Part shown: in pieces, positions 11,175 through 21,987 of the stretch
How positions within the stretch are numbered: the first letter of the stretch is position 1
How the letters are laid out: each line of letters starts with the position of its first letter
Origin: Siphonodentalium dalli
Taxonomy: Eukaryota; Mollusca; Scaphopoda; Gadilida; Siphonodentaliidae
Direction: 5' to 3'
Assembly (NCBI GenBank): GCA_032622095.1
Contig: CP136068.1
Span: 117,353,509 to 117,417,508 of the forward strand
DNA length: 64,000 nt
Made by a program: the position numbers and the translations under genes
Notes under the pieces: generated by a model
Databases searched by the model: none
Told to the model about the DNA's origin: nothing
The model's input: the letters and a program-made list of their open reading frames with translations, nothing else

Positions 11175-11330
11175 TCATTCTAGTGTTCTACGTTTGGTGC
11201 CCACTCACCCTGAACACGTGTTTTACTTGGTAGACACCAACTTACCGATATCGGTTACCTATATAAACAAGTAAGTCACATGGGTCATACCTGACATTTT
11301 CTTGCTCATCATTTGAACGCGCCATAACCA
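11175..11330 (+). repeat. dispersed repeat, copy 2
   Basis: TGTCATTCTAGTGTTCTACG, then GAACACGTGTTTTACTTGGT and ACACCAACTTACC, align in order with the block at 46490-46575, and the tail GTAAGTCACATGGGTCATAC aligns with 8248-8275. Together they define a family of roughly 100-150 bp in three copies in this window. Confidence 0.5.
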
Positions 11331-11399
11331 GGTCACACTTGATTCGTTGTCACACGAGTGTGGATGCTCTTGTGTGCGTTTTTTTTAGGGCGTGACAAA

Positions 11400-11633
11400 A
11401 GTTATTCTACCGGCTGTTGGTGGTCCGGCTGGTTAAGTTGATTGTTAGATTGTATGCACATCTCACCGAACCAGCTAGCCACTGAACGACCACAAACGTC
11501 CGCTTTGATCCGATTTGTCTAGACCGTCAATGTAGGTTTAAACCTGGTTTAAACAGCAGTTTAAACTTGAGACGAACCCAGCAAGGCAGTTTTAACAGAC
11601 GATGACGAATCGGACCACTAAGTTCTTAACTAC
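11400..11633 (-). mobile_element. terminal fragment of the GGCCGGATTCG inverted-repeat element
   Basis: Read on the minus strand, this begins GGTCCGATTCGTCATCGTC and continues through TTTAAACC boxes, AAACCTACATTGACGGTC, CGTTCAGTGGCTAGC and GGTGAGATGTGCATAC. These are the same blocks, in the same order, as 33262-33420. It is therefore one end of the same transposon family. I cannot find the opposite end nearby, so it is a solo or truncated end. Confidence 0.55.
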
Positions 11634-11871
11634 CTCTTACCTTCGTTATAAAGAGCAACTGTAATCATATTCCAGACCGTCGAATCTGTTACTCTGAGCA
11701 GATGGCCACGGTCCATACTCTGACAAATTGCCTGTGCATTGGGGTATATCGTGCTTATCTGAGTTTCTATTCTGTAGCAGATCTTTTGGCCTGAGACTGA
11801 TTCTACCTGGTAATCAGGAGGGCATACTGCAATGGATGTGGATATAGTTTTAAATTCACTTAATTGAGTGG

Positions 11872-11878
11872 TATAAAG
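11872..11878 (+). promoter_or_regulatory. candidate TATA box
   Basis: TATAAAG lies about 30 bp upstream of a plausible start region (near 11900-11905) and about 125 bp upstream of an ATG that opens a convincing signal peptide. Its position relative to that ATG is the main support, since a TATAAA word alone is weak evidence in DNA this AT-rich. Confidence 0.35.
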
Positions 11879-12002
11879 AGAGCAAACTTAATACACACCT
11901 TCCAACTTGTTGTTTATTTGTCTGTTTCGTGTATTGTGTATACATGTATGTATACATGATCCTGAATGTATTTGTGTTAAAATAATAAGATAGGAAAATG
12001 TG

Positions 12003-12066
12003 ATGTTTCCGTTAACATCGATTGCTGTTTTATTTTTTCTGAGCTGTGCCTTTGTAAGTGTGCATG
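12003..12066 (+). CDS. probable first coding exon encoding a signal peptide
   Basis: From the ATG at 12003 the frame reads MFPLTSIAVLFFLSCAFVSV, a classic secretory signal: short polar start, hydrophobic core, then small residues before a likely cleavage at VHG. A strong splice donor, GTAAGT at 12054-12059, follows codon 17 in phase 0. A weaker GTAATT donor at 12067 would keep the whole cleavage region. Either would make this a first exon of a secreted or membrane protein. The open frame itself ends at 12182 after running into a hairpin, so reading through is unlikely to be the real product. A TATA word lies about 125 bp upstream. I cannot identify the next exon on this strand, and the 1.6-kb inverted repeat downstream would fall in the first intron. 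The function of the mature protein is unknown. Confidence 0.42.
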
Positions 12067-12113
12067 GTAATTTTTTCCAAGGCGTGGCGTGTTCGGTTAT
12101 GTATAGGATAATG

Positions 12114-12188
12114 GCTGAAAACTGTACATTATTTCAGGGAATGGATCGATCGAGATCGAGATCGTTCCGTTCGCTGAAATAATGTACG
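12114..12188. repeat. hairpin with GATCGATC-rich loop
   Basis: AACTGTACATTATTTCAG (12119-12136) is mirrored by CTGAAATAATGTACGGTT (12174-12191), with one wobble, around a loop rich in GATCGA words. The stem overlaps the end of the signal-peptide frame. Confidence 0.6.
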
Positions 12189-12449
12189 GTTTGAAGCTAT
12201 TATCTGACTTAGAACATGGCCGAGTCCATTTGTTTGATGCGTCACCTCTTATCAGAATGGATTAACACGAAATTGGATCAAGACACCTGAGTTGTACCAT
12301 GTGTTAGACCCTATCCACTCGCTCATTGGCTGCACGGATGGCGTGACATCTTAGCCCATTGTCAACTGAACGGACAGACAGCACACCATTGCGTTCCCGA
12401 CCGTTGAATGAACACGACGTACCGACACTGAGTTATTTTTGCCCTTACT

Positions 12450-14075
12450 TGTCGGTATTTGTATTAGTCCTCAGTGTCCGGAGTTTTGCGCGCCGATGTA
12501 GGTTGTGACGTCATGATGCACGTTTTGATGTCATGACGCCTTTACTGGTTTTCCAAAAAGTTATCTTAAAAGGACTCTGCGATCCTTCATTCGGAACTTA
12601 TAGTTTCACTTTGTCGGCCTTGAACTTTGAGAATAATTCATCAATCTTTTAGGCGAAAATACCGTTAGAAAATGGAAGATAATATCTAAACGTGCAGTAA
12701 GGCCCCCATATTCCTCTTTCGGGGCAAATATATTTAATAATTTTATAAAATATGTAAACAAAACTTTTTCATGCAATTTCACTTTTTTGTTAACCAGAGC
12801 TTTGGTTTAATTTACATTCCTTTTTTTAATATCGTTGGCTTTATGAGCACGATGGCCCTACGTATGATGAAGTATAGCTAACATTTGCCGGAAGAAAGTT
12901 TTTTATTTTTGCCCTGGAACATTTTGCCCAATTACACATTTCGAGGTGGTATTAATCAATACAAAATGGCGGCCGTCGCCAACAATAATATCCGACCCGG
13001 CTGACCCTTGAGTTATGAATAAATTATCTATTTTAAGTATGTTCAGTCTATTTTATGTTTGGACTGAAAAAGTCGAATTGTATATTGTATATCTCATATC
13101 CGCATACGTACATGTATACCCTAGGTCGCTTCGCTTGGACTCGATGAACACAGGAGTGACGTCATAGCCATGCTTTAATTATAGGTGATGACCACCAATA
13201 CATCACTTACAGAACAACTTTGTATATTGTCTTGTAATATTTGCGACACATGTCCGAGGATGCTTTAACCTTGTTTTATTATATCTAAATTTGAAAAGGG
13301 ATTTAAGATGTTTTGTTTACAATTCACATTCGTCTCGATCACAATACAGCACAATACAGTTAATACATTTACTGGCCCCTATCTAAATATTTAATATCGC
13401 CCGCTGTCCCGCGGCGAAGCCGCCGAAGCGAAGCGACCTAGGATATACGTATGCGGATATGAGATATACTAATCGATTTTTTCAGCCCATAAACATAGAT
13501 TGAACAGACCTAAAATAAAATAATTTATTCATAACTCAAGGGTCAGGCGAGTCCAAAAACTTATTGCTGGCGACGGCCGCCATTTTATATTGATTAATAC
13601 TGTGTCGAAATGTGTAATTGGGCAAAATGCTCCAGGGGTAAAATAAAAAAACTTTGTTCTGGTAAATGTTAGTTATACTTCATCATACGCAGGGCCATCG
13701 TACTCATAAAGTCAAAGATATTTAAAAAATTGAACGTAAATTAAACCAAAGCTCTGGTTAACAAAAACAGAAATTGCATGAAAAAGTTTTGTTTACATAT
13801 ATTATAAAATTAATACAAATATTTGATCCGAAAGAGGTTCTAGGGGACTTACTGGCAGTTTAGATTTTATCTTCCTTTATCTAACGGTATTGAAGAAATA
13901 TTCTCAAAGTTCAAGGCGGACAAACGGAAACTATAAGTTCCGATTGAATGATCGCAGAGTCATTATAAGATTGCTTCTTGGGAAACCAGTAAAGGCGTCA
14001 TGACATCAAGACATACACCATGACGTCACAACCTACATCGGCGCGCAAAATTCCAGACAGCTGAGACTCATATTA
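12450..14075. repeat. long inverted repeat, arms of about 650 bp
   Basis: The left arm (about 12465-13137) and right arm (about 13414-14062) are reverse complements over nearly their whole length with scattered mismatches. Outer ends are GTCCGGAGTTTTGCGCGCCG on the left and CGGCGCGCAAAATTCCAGAC on the right. Inner ends are CATACGTACATGTATACCCT and AGGATATACGTATGCGG. The ~280-bp centre is not symmetric apart from GAAGCGAAGCGACCTAGG at the right inner edge. Blocks such as GACGTCATGATGCACG, ATTGGGCAAAATG and GGCGACGGCCGCCATTTT occur once in each arm. No coding frame is present. It behaves like a foldback or MITE-derived palindrome, and no clean target duplication is visible. Confidence 0.85.
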
Positions 14076-15851
14076 CATGGGCAGGCTAAACATCCAGATT
14101 TGTGTTGTATGTGATTGTTTACATATATATGATTTTCTTGTGTCCCGTTACGGTTTAACATGAAATCCTTCTGAAGATAAAAATTCATCCGATAATCTCA
14201 TGAACAGTTACAATCGGGCGCAAATTATGTTTACGTATGATCATATTAAAGGTTTAAATGAATGTGAGAAATTAATCATGTTGATTATATATAGGTTTGA
14301 ATGAACGAAATGTTTAGATAAATTTTTGACAAAATGTGGCTATTGGTCAATCGTGCCACCGGCGGTGCGAAACCTGAATGTTTTGTTGGGCTAAAATAAT
14401 GGATCAAGTTTCTGTTTAGAGTGATCATGTAACTATATGTCTGGGTTGTATGTAACAATAGAAAGATCAGGGCAGGTTTCTTTTTATAGTGACCGTTTAA
14501 CGAGATGTTTGTGTTTTATGCAATTCCCGAGTGAGTTATGACCCCTAGTTGAGCGGTCTGCAAATTTCCTATGATGTTTGTGGGACATTCTGAATTACTA
14601 TGATGTTGGCGGATCAAGCTAATATCGCTATGACGTCAGTGGGGCAAAATATTGCTGTTAATAATCATCGTCAGTGTTGATGTTAATTGTAGAACTTTTG
14701 ATCAATCCGAACTATCCAAGAAGCTATTATTTGAATAAAACGTTCCAGACACATATTCTAAACTATGTTAAATATGTACTCATGGTCCCAACCATCCAGT
14801 TACAAGAACAGCATTAGCAATCTAATTTAACATCATTGTCTGCCTTTTTTCTGTTTAAAATGTTGAAAACTAAAAATTAAATATGAATCAGACATGTGAA
14901 AAATTAACTGGAAAATGGTTGGTGCCCCTGTAAGACATTGATATGATATCATTGACTTATTAAAAAAGGAAAATAGGTTTCACAATTAGTCAGGTACACT
15001 GAATGCATCTGTAACAACATATATGTTGGTTGTTTTAGAGTTAGTCTGAGTTATCATACTCAAGATCGCTATTCCAATCGTTTTAAAACCAGGGGTCAAT
15101 ACTTTTAAAATGTGTTATTTTCACAAATATAAGTAGAATAGACAAATGCGACCCTTCGTAGTATTGATCCCAGTGCAGACATTATATAACTGTTTTGTAA
15201 TCTATATCTCTTTGCCCCATCGTCATTGATATCATAGTAAATTAACAGGATTACCTAACATGGTTGTTGTTCGTGATGGCGCGTGTATCGTTTATGGGAA
15301 TAATACGTATGTAAAAAGGCACGTGTGTGACCTAAATTTGAGTGATGCAACCTGCCTTGCTATGACCAACAAGGAACCGGAGTGAAGCTGACACCGGGTC
15401 TAGATGGAACTTAAAATGTCCGCATATCAGCGACGTAGTTTAATGATCTTTTGTTTGTTAAACTGCATTCTTCCTGTTTACTGAAATCCCAAAATGCTGG
15501 GAAAATTCATTTTCACCCCGCTTGTGGTGTAATTTTCCAATCGGTGACCTGAAACTATCCACATACTTAGATTTGTTCAAATTAACACCCCGTTAGGTTC
15601 GAAACCATCAATCTTATTGTCATTTCAGTCCGATAAGTTTAATGAATGTAGGAAAATTTTGGAACAATGTTCTAAACATTCGATATTTTAAACGAACTAT
15701 CAGTTCGAAACTCTAACTCACAGAACAACCTGAGCTAATAAGTGGTCTGCAGTTTTTCAACTTGATGCAGGCATACACGTTCCACATTTTGACGACAATA
15801 CACCATACGAAACCCTTGTCGTCATGTCCCTTCCGTTCAATGCACACTCAC
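14076..15851. other. AT-rich DNA between long inverted repeat and EGF-like exon
   Basis: I looked on the minus strand for continuation of the EGF-like gene (for example a Trp-rich thrombospondin exon) and found none. No repeat boundaries are evident. If the EGF-like exon is real, this is probably intron or 3' flank. Confidence 0.3.
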
Positions 15852-15939
15852 CTTTCCAACAATGTTCTCCACTGGCTCTCAATGGACAATCACAATCCCG
15901 ATTATTGATCAGTTTCCCGTTGTTCTTGCAGAAATATAG
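15852..15939 (-). CDS. EGF-like exon of an extracellular protein
   Basis: This 88-nt exon is bounded by a good acceptor (ATCAACAG before 15939) and a consensus donor GTGAGT (15851 downward), starting in phase 0 and ending in phase 1. It encodes LYFCKNNGKLINNRDCDCPL followed by RASGEHCWK, which is the second half of an EGF module: C-x-N-N-G, then C-x-C, then G-x-x-C. EGF modules of this form occur in many secreted and surface proteins. The CDCP spacing also resembles the EGF segment that follows MACPF domains in complement/perforin-type proteins, but that link is speculative. The PAN-like exon at 20687-20932 on the same strand ends in phase 0, so the two could splice in frame. Which protein it belongs to is not known. 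Confidence 0.5.
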
Positions 15940-16039
15940 CTGTTGATGAAGAATGAGTAATGGAGTCATTAAATGAACACAACACTACACAGTATGTCAT
16001 CGTATATTGGAAGGAGGGTGAGCTATGTCGTTAACATAA

Positions 16040-16365
16040 TCACGCATATCCACATAATACGTGTACATACTTCATAAACGCTGATGCAACTTTGACAAAT
16101 TCATCTGAATCCTTAGTTTCAAGATAGTGCTGCACAGCAGCGAGAAAAGACCGCTTTATCTTAACATATCAGCGATATAATAACCAAGTTCTTTATTGTC
16201 CCAATTTGATCCAATTATGAATTCTTTGGCTTCAGTCATTCTTTCTTTGGCATTAACAATCTGTTTTAAAATAATACACATATCTATCACTAAAACAAAG
16301 TGAAGAATAGAGCGATTTTGTTCTAATTTGCACTTAATCAATACTCCCCCAGTGACGAGATACAA
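16040..16365 (-). CDS. possible exon(s) or decayed coding segment, helical
   Basis: Two adjoining minus-strand frames look non-random. The first (about 16270-16160) gives a charged helical peptide containing KERMTEAKEFIIGSNWDNKE and ends at a stop. The second, in another frame (about 16156-16060), gives KRSFLAAVQHYLETKDSDEF then VKVASAFMKY. Read in sequence they could be one segment broken by a frameshift, or two exons. I find no strong polypyrimidine acceptor between them. They lie on the same strand between the PAN-like and EGF-like exons and may belong to the same gene. No family is recognised with confidence. Confidence 0.27.
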
Positions 16366-16855
16366 TGGTGTTGAAATCCTTATTTCTAAGCTCTACTAAA
16401 AACGCGATATATGTCAACACCACTGTTTTCAATATGTCTTATTTTGCCGTTAAAGCGAACTCTATTTAATGGAAATGATAAGACACACAGAGCAGCGTAT
16501 TCCTTCAAGTTTATTAACTCGTTCGCAGCTATATACACAGTCCACACTAATTAAGATAATTGTTTTGAGAGTAAAACGACAGAAACTATGGATTTAGCGT
16601 TGTATTATTTTGTTCAGCTTCATACAACGCGAATGTATTCAACTTATTTAATAGAAATCATTTTGGAAGTTTTGTCTCGAAGAAGATTCTTTAAGAAATA
16701 TATGCATACAATCATCATTAAAACAAGTTCCATGCATCACATTTACTTGGTGCAGCTGCGTATATTTGGCTTTCTGTTTTGAGCTGTATGATTTGTTATT
16801 GTTGTTATAATCAAATGTGCAACATACGAACTTAATCATATATAGAGGATCCACA

Positions 16856-16966
16856 ATCAGTCCCCAGCTTATAGTGAAATTTAGAAAACGAGTCCAGAAT
16901 AGTAGGGTCAGACCTCATTTTCTGGACGAGTTTTGTAAATTTCGATATAAACTTGGGACGAGTTGT
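16856..16966. repeat. foldback hairpin, arms of about 38 bp
   Basis: GAAATTTAGAAAACGAGTCC near 16875 is mirrored by GGACGAGTTTTGTAAATTTC near 16923. The outer CCCAGCTTATA pairs imperfectly with TATAAACTTGGG. The loop holds GTAGGGTCAGACCTC. Typical of the many small foldbacks in this window. Confidence 0.65.
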
Positions 16967-17351
16967 AAATACTATTTATTAATTGATCCAAACACACATT
17001 AAACATACTTGAATGAATGAATAAATGGGTCGTGAAACTAACAGCGGCTTCTCTAAGGCATGTGATGAAGTTTCACGTAACTATGAGTTGTTTGCCTGCG
17101 TAAAGAAAAACATCCAGATAAAGTCGCAATTAAATGTCAAGTTTGGTTGATTTTATGCGGCAGGTTCCAGGGCAGTCTTATTAGTGACCTTGACTTTAGT
17201 TCCGGGGGGCGGAGGTAAACCGGAAGTAAGAGCCATAATTTCGTTTCATCCGCCATTAGAGAGTAAAAATATTTTTTATTGTCTTTTTCCTGTTCGTTAT
17301 TTTTCACGTACGTAATTATAAATTCACACTATTGTTAAAGCATGTTGAGTT

Positions 17352-17929
17352 ATGGCGACCCGAATTTTGATCGTGGCCCATTCGTTTATCGCTCGGTTCG
17401 GCTCGTATTTATATAATCGAAATTTGTTGTCGATTCGACGAGAGTGGCCGCCGATGTCGAACTTTGCACCGTATTTGCGAGTGGAGGATTTGGATGTTGG
17501 CTTTCCTTTAGTGGGTCATGGTGGTGCTGATGTTCAAAGAACTTAAGTGTTAGCGACTGATGCTATTGAAGCATTTCAGCCAAGTTGTGCTGCTGTGCAA
17601 TGTGGTGGGAATGACTGGGTTTGGCACTTCTGTCAACTGCGTCGGTAGACACCGTTATCGTCTGTAGTTTGTTTCACAGAACAAAGGTGGGTTTTCATGA
17701 CAGGGATAATCCCTTTGAACTCACTGTACCTGTATACAATGCATGTTTGGACATTGTTAATAGCAACCTGCATCAGGCACTGGAATCTGACAGGGGTTTA
17801 TGTCACTGGGAGCATACTCGGTTGCCTGGAATTGTGGATAACTTTCTGGAGGATGGGATTCATTTAAATGAGGCAGGCGATATCATAGTAACATTCGTGG
17901 AATCATCATCCATTATATGCGGAATTTGA
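17352..17929 (+). pseudogene. SGNH-hydrolase-like gene, broken by a stop and a frameshift
   Basis: SGNH hydrolases are small serine esterases/lipases. The frame opening at 17352 begins MATRILIVAHSFIARFG, matching block I (catalytic Ser in a G-D/H-S type turn). Then comes VGHGGADVQ, compatible with block II, and a TAA at 17544-17546. The same frame continues after the stop to VQCGGND, the Gly/Asn of block III. About 20 codons later a second frame (from about 17630) carries the rest, ending LEDGIHLNEAGD, the Asp-x-x-His of block V. All blocks are in order over about 190 codons, the usual family size, so this is one gene with one in-frame stop and one frameshift. There are no visible introns. 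SGNH domains are known to be carried by some retroelements (Ngaro/DIRS-like tyrosine-recombinase elements and certain CR1 LINEs). A mobile origin is plausible, but no recombinase or reverse transcriptase is visible beside it. Confidence 0.65.
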
Positions 17930-18400
17930 GGGTTGCACCTTCTTAATTTGCGTCACGATGGTTAGTATGAAATGGTGTTGTGTCGTTCAATGTTGTTTGT
18001 TTTGTTTTTTTTTGTGCTTGGCGTAGTTGTACCCACATCCTTAACATGTTTTTATGTATATATATCATTAAATTTTGTTGTTTATTTTTTATTATTGTGG
18101 GAGATTAAAGTTGACTACTGCGACAATCTTTATCCCAATTCTTCATGGGTTCCCTGGGGCTTGCTCCATAAATATGACTCTTTATTGTATTTACTGGCGT
18201 CAATTTAATCACATCATTTCTCATACTATATCAATAACAGGCAGAGTCTTCATCGTTCTTTGTCCCCAGATTCCGAATCACATTCGCCAACAATAAACAT
18301 TTGGGTACACCTGACACTAGTTCCGTTATACACTGCCCGTTGTATATCAGTGTTATGGAATGACTTTAATGAATGGAATAAGGGTAGGATTATGTAATAA

Positions 18401-18577
18401 AACAATAAATAAGGATTATCTGTCATGTTGACTGTTTTTATGGAGATGTAACCGCGAGGTAAGTGGTCATAACTTGCGTAAAACCCGAAGGGTTTTACAT
18501 ACAAGTTATGACCACTTACCTCGCGGTTACATCTCGATAAAAACAGTCCACATGACAGTTAATCCTTATTTATTGTT
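18401..18577. repeat. 177-bp near-perfect hairpin element tipped by CCCGAAGGG
   Basis: The left stem runs AACAATAAATAAGGATTA, then GTCATGTTGACTGTTTTTAT, then CGCGAGGTAAGTGGTCATAA. The right stem mirrors it to TTATTTATTGTT. The apex at 18478-18498 is GTAAAACCCGAAGGGTTTTAC. On the minus strand the tip reads CCC(TTCG)GG, which as RNA is a C(UUCG)G tetraloop. Pairing is almost continuous from tip to base. No coding capacity. Confidence 0.85.
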
Positions 18578-20172
18578 TATTTATTATTTATTTATATACA
18601 TTTAGCGAAAAAGCCACTTTTGTAAATGTATTTAAATCGAAAAGTGTATCGTGACAAAACCAGCCCAAAATATCCCATAGCACCCTTGGCAAAAGTTAAT
18701 AGGAAAAATTTCTCTTTGTATTGAACCCCGATGATTTATTAAGTCAATCCTGCGCGAGTCCAAATGCGCCCAAAACACTACGCGTTCGTCTTTCCAAATC
18801 CAATGACGCGTCGATGTAATAATGAGGCTGCAGTTATGACCTCTTGCGCGTTCACCGAGAAATAATTGCAACTAGCCACGTGGGCGCCTACCAATCGGAA
18901 TGCTGGATTTAAGATAATCACACTTAGTATGTAAATATAAACAATTAACAGTAAAACAATGGTGTAAACAACTACAATGATAAGTATAACATGATATTCG
19001 AGTATTCATGTTAACATGGTAATCACACCATTTCCCTCGTCGCATACATATATGAAGTTAAAGTGGCGCAGCGGTGATCAGAATGGATATGGCATACAAA
19101 GCTCCATGCATAGTTCAGTTCCCGACAAAGGACGTATCGCTGCCGTCGCCTATACATAATGCAATTAAATGGCACATTTATTTATTTGAGACTCTTGTAG
19201 GTTACAATTCATTCTGCATTATTCTGAGAAACTGAACTGTCCATATATTCATTTAAAAGTGTCTATATCGAGTCAGAACAAATTTTAATTGACAACACCC
19301 TTCAAAAATAGATTTAATGAAGAAAATACCAATGCCGGCAGCGGTCAGACACAAACTCCATGCAACGCCAAGATATAACGTAGCGAGGGGATTTAACTCT
19401 GGTTCTCAGCTTGATGGTATACACCAATTGCTTCACATTCCATTCCCGTGAGGGTTAGCCTCAACGAGAAGTGAGCTATGCAACATTGTGTTAGTATCTT
19501 TAAAACATATCACAACTTGTTCAAGTCTACGGTATCTTTTGTTATTAGAACTGAACAGGAGTTCTAAACATATGCTGGGTTATTTCCTACCATGTTACTC
19601 TATTACCGAGCCATGGATGTATAGACCACTTATCACCTATATTCCCTATCAACTCCTCGCATGTCCCTTACACACTCTGCACTAGTCCGAGTATATCTTT
19701 TGTGGCAGTTACCTCACAAATAAACAAACATCCCATCCAAACACATAATTATGATTAAGTATCTGCATTGTCGTCGAGAGCTCAATGAAACCCAAAATCG
19801 AGTACTTGTGTATCATATTCTACTCCAACATACCAATAATATATGTTATATATTATCACTCACCATTAGTATCAAAAATTCATCATATAGTGACAATATT
19901 CAAATACAAATTTCCTCTCAGACGAGACACAACCTCTTTAGATAACCTCTGGACGTCATCGCAAGTTATATATCTCAAAACGTATCACCAAGTGCATTCG
20001 TTTATATCGTCATTTTGATCCCATGTGTGTTATGATATTTTATCGGGAGAGGGGCTTTATCCGTTGCAAAAGATTGTGCCCTAATCCCTTTTGTGCATAA
20101 TGGCAATAAAATATGTTTCAATTGAACTATATCACAGCATTGGTATTTAAGTAATCACAAATACTTCAAGAT
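18578..20172. other. repeat-poor AT-rich DNA, apart from the SINE-like block
   Basis: No exon with recognisable domain content is visible. If the PAN-like and EGF-like exons belong to one gene this is part of its intron. Confidence 0.3.
19060..19160 (+). repeat. possible tRNA-derived SINE head
   Basis: AGTGGCGCAGCGGTGATCAG at 19062 resembles a tRNA A-box region (TGGCNNAGYNGG), and about 50 bp later AGTTCAGTTCCCGAC resembles a degenerate B box. The spacing is right for an RNA polymerase III promoter. The block does not fold as a functional tRNA, so a SINE remnant is more likely. A similar GGCAGCGGTCAGACACAAAC phrase at about 19336 may be another remnant. No clear 3' tail. Confidence 0.3.
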
Positions 20173-20173
20173 A

Positions 20174-20670
20174 CTGGCGGATTTTGCGGTGGGTATGCTG
20201 TTAAAAGATTCAGCTCCGCCATACAGCGCCATAAACAGAAAGAATAATAAAATATAGACATACTTTGTTCTTATACGAATAAGAAATATTGCATAAACAG
20301 TATGTTATTGTCAAATGTTTTTCCTTTGTTATATAAACAAAAGTAAAAACGTTACGGAACATGGCTTTTGTTTAGATCCGGATATGGTAAAGAGCGCTAT
20401 TTGTTACTGTTTTCCTGATATGGAAAAAATAAAGAGCGTTTATATCATTTGTGTTCGATTATCCAACATAATTGCGAGTGTTATGTAAACAGAAGCAAAA
20501 ATTCTGTAACACGAGCAGGTTCTTGTTTACGTACGTCTTGACGACAATATTCGATTTACGCGCTGATTATGTTGGGCATATGAGCAAAACTATATATATT
20601 TTAATATTCCTTCTGTTGATGGCGATTTGAACAAATATGAATATTTCTGCAACGAACACCACCCGTGCCT
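20174..20670 (-). mobile_element. TTAA-type MITE, degenerate copy beside the PAN-like exon
   Basis: The stretch GCGGTGGGTATGCTGTTAAA, then CATAAACAGAAAGAATAATA, then GAATAAGAAATATTGCATAA, then TATGTTATTGTCAAATG aligns with the reverse complement of the cleaner copy at 57761-58253. The right end CCACCCGTGCCT followed by TTAA (20671-20674) matches that element's terminus. The left terminus is eroded. The intact end lies only 16 bp from the last base of the neighbouring exon. Confidence 0.65.
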
Positions 20671-20686
20671 TTAATATAATAGTTAC

Positions 20687-20932
20687 CTTTTCAACCATCT
20701 CCTCATCCTCATTCTCCTCCGTTTCTGCTGTCGTGTTCTGAACCCAAGTTGTTGACATTCTGCATTTCTTGGTGACCCTGTTGTGCGAAGCTGTAACACA
20801 ATGAGAGTGGAGGCCGCATCTGGCCCCACACGTCTCTGCACTTTCAGACTCCACTTCCTTCAGAATGCCCGGTCCTGAAGCGGGGAGCGCTCGGCCAGTA
20901 GTTTTGTTCAAGGGTGGAACATCATATTCTGT
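20687..20932 (-). CDS. PAN/apple-like exon of a secreted or surface protein
   Basis: The exon is bounded by acceptor AATTGCAG (before 20932) and donor GTAACT (20686 downward). It is 246 nt, exactly 82 codons, phase 0 at both ends. The peptide contains CGARCGLHSHCVTASHNR, then KKCRMSTTWVQNT, and ends in an acidic tail. The pattern C-x3-C-x5-C, then about 12 residues, then C-x-M-S-x-x-W is what PAN/apple domains look like in invertebrate secreted proteins, where they mediate protein or carbohydrate binding. Cysteine spacing rather than strong identity supports the assignment. A homologous exon with the same C-x-M-S-S-T-W core lies at 54529-54766. Upstream and downstream partners are not certain, but the EGF-like exon at 15852-15939 is phase-compatible. 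Confidence 0.55.
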
Positions 20933-21987
20933 CTGCAATTAATTCAACAAAATATAATTATTTGCGCATAATCTCCGGACAATACTGTTTGTTTACTGGT
21001 GTTTACAGTTCACTTATAGTATTAACTATAATTTATTTCTCAATTGAGCACATAAATACATTTACAAAATACACAATATGGTACGATTGAGATAAATGGA
21101 TATAGCAGTAAAACAGTGTTTAGTCGCGATTCTTTGGTCTCGAATGAATCTTTCAGAAACACCTGCGAGCATATCAGTTGCTGATCGATGCAGATCAATA
21201 CTCCACTACTACGCCGCTGCTATGTGTATGAAAGAAAACTCTTGTTGTGTTTCTCTGTTACTTATATGGCATATGTATATAATAAAGTGACTGTGCTGCA
21301 TTTAAATTGTTTGGTTCTATTTATGAACTTTTGTAATGAATTGAAAATATCCGCATTTTTAATGTCCATTGACTGCGGACACACGTACCACAGTAGCGAT
21401 GTCACAGTATTTATAATGGTGGAGTTTGGTGACAATTGACCGTCATAATTCAGTGCCATAACTAGCCGCTGAGTTTCCGCACAATGAGTCGACTGGACCA
21501 ATTAACCGATTGAGTTTCACCAACGTTGATCTCTACTCATTATATGTTTGCTACATTGTATGCTGTGCGATATACATGTATATAATTGCAGCACGATCGA
21601 CCGTCCAGAATTGTGTTTAACCGTGACAATCCCTCATTCACTCACATATCATACACGTTTTATTGATATGATCTCAATGCATGGTTTTCTATTAATTGCA
21701 TGGGTATTAAGACAGTTCCGCAATGGCGTTTTTTATTTTGCGACGTTTAGTTCAACGCATAATTCCGCTAACATTATCATGTGGGCCGATGAAGGTGTGT
21801 CGGAGCTGTTGGAGGAAATGCAGCCGAGATAAATGATCTGGAATCAACAAAGCGATTTATATCGGCTGATTATAACGAACTGTGGAAGGCTCATTGTGAT
21901 AATATGCAGCGAGCGACATGGCTAGCTATGGCATATTAATTATGACGGCCAATTATCACCAAACTCCACCATAATAAATTGTCACAC

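Noticed and set aside
19062-19140. Functional tRNA gene
   Set aside because: A and B box-like words are present but no cloverleaf with an anticodon arm and acceptor stem can be drawn; listed as a possible SINE instead.
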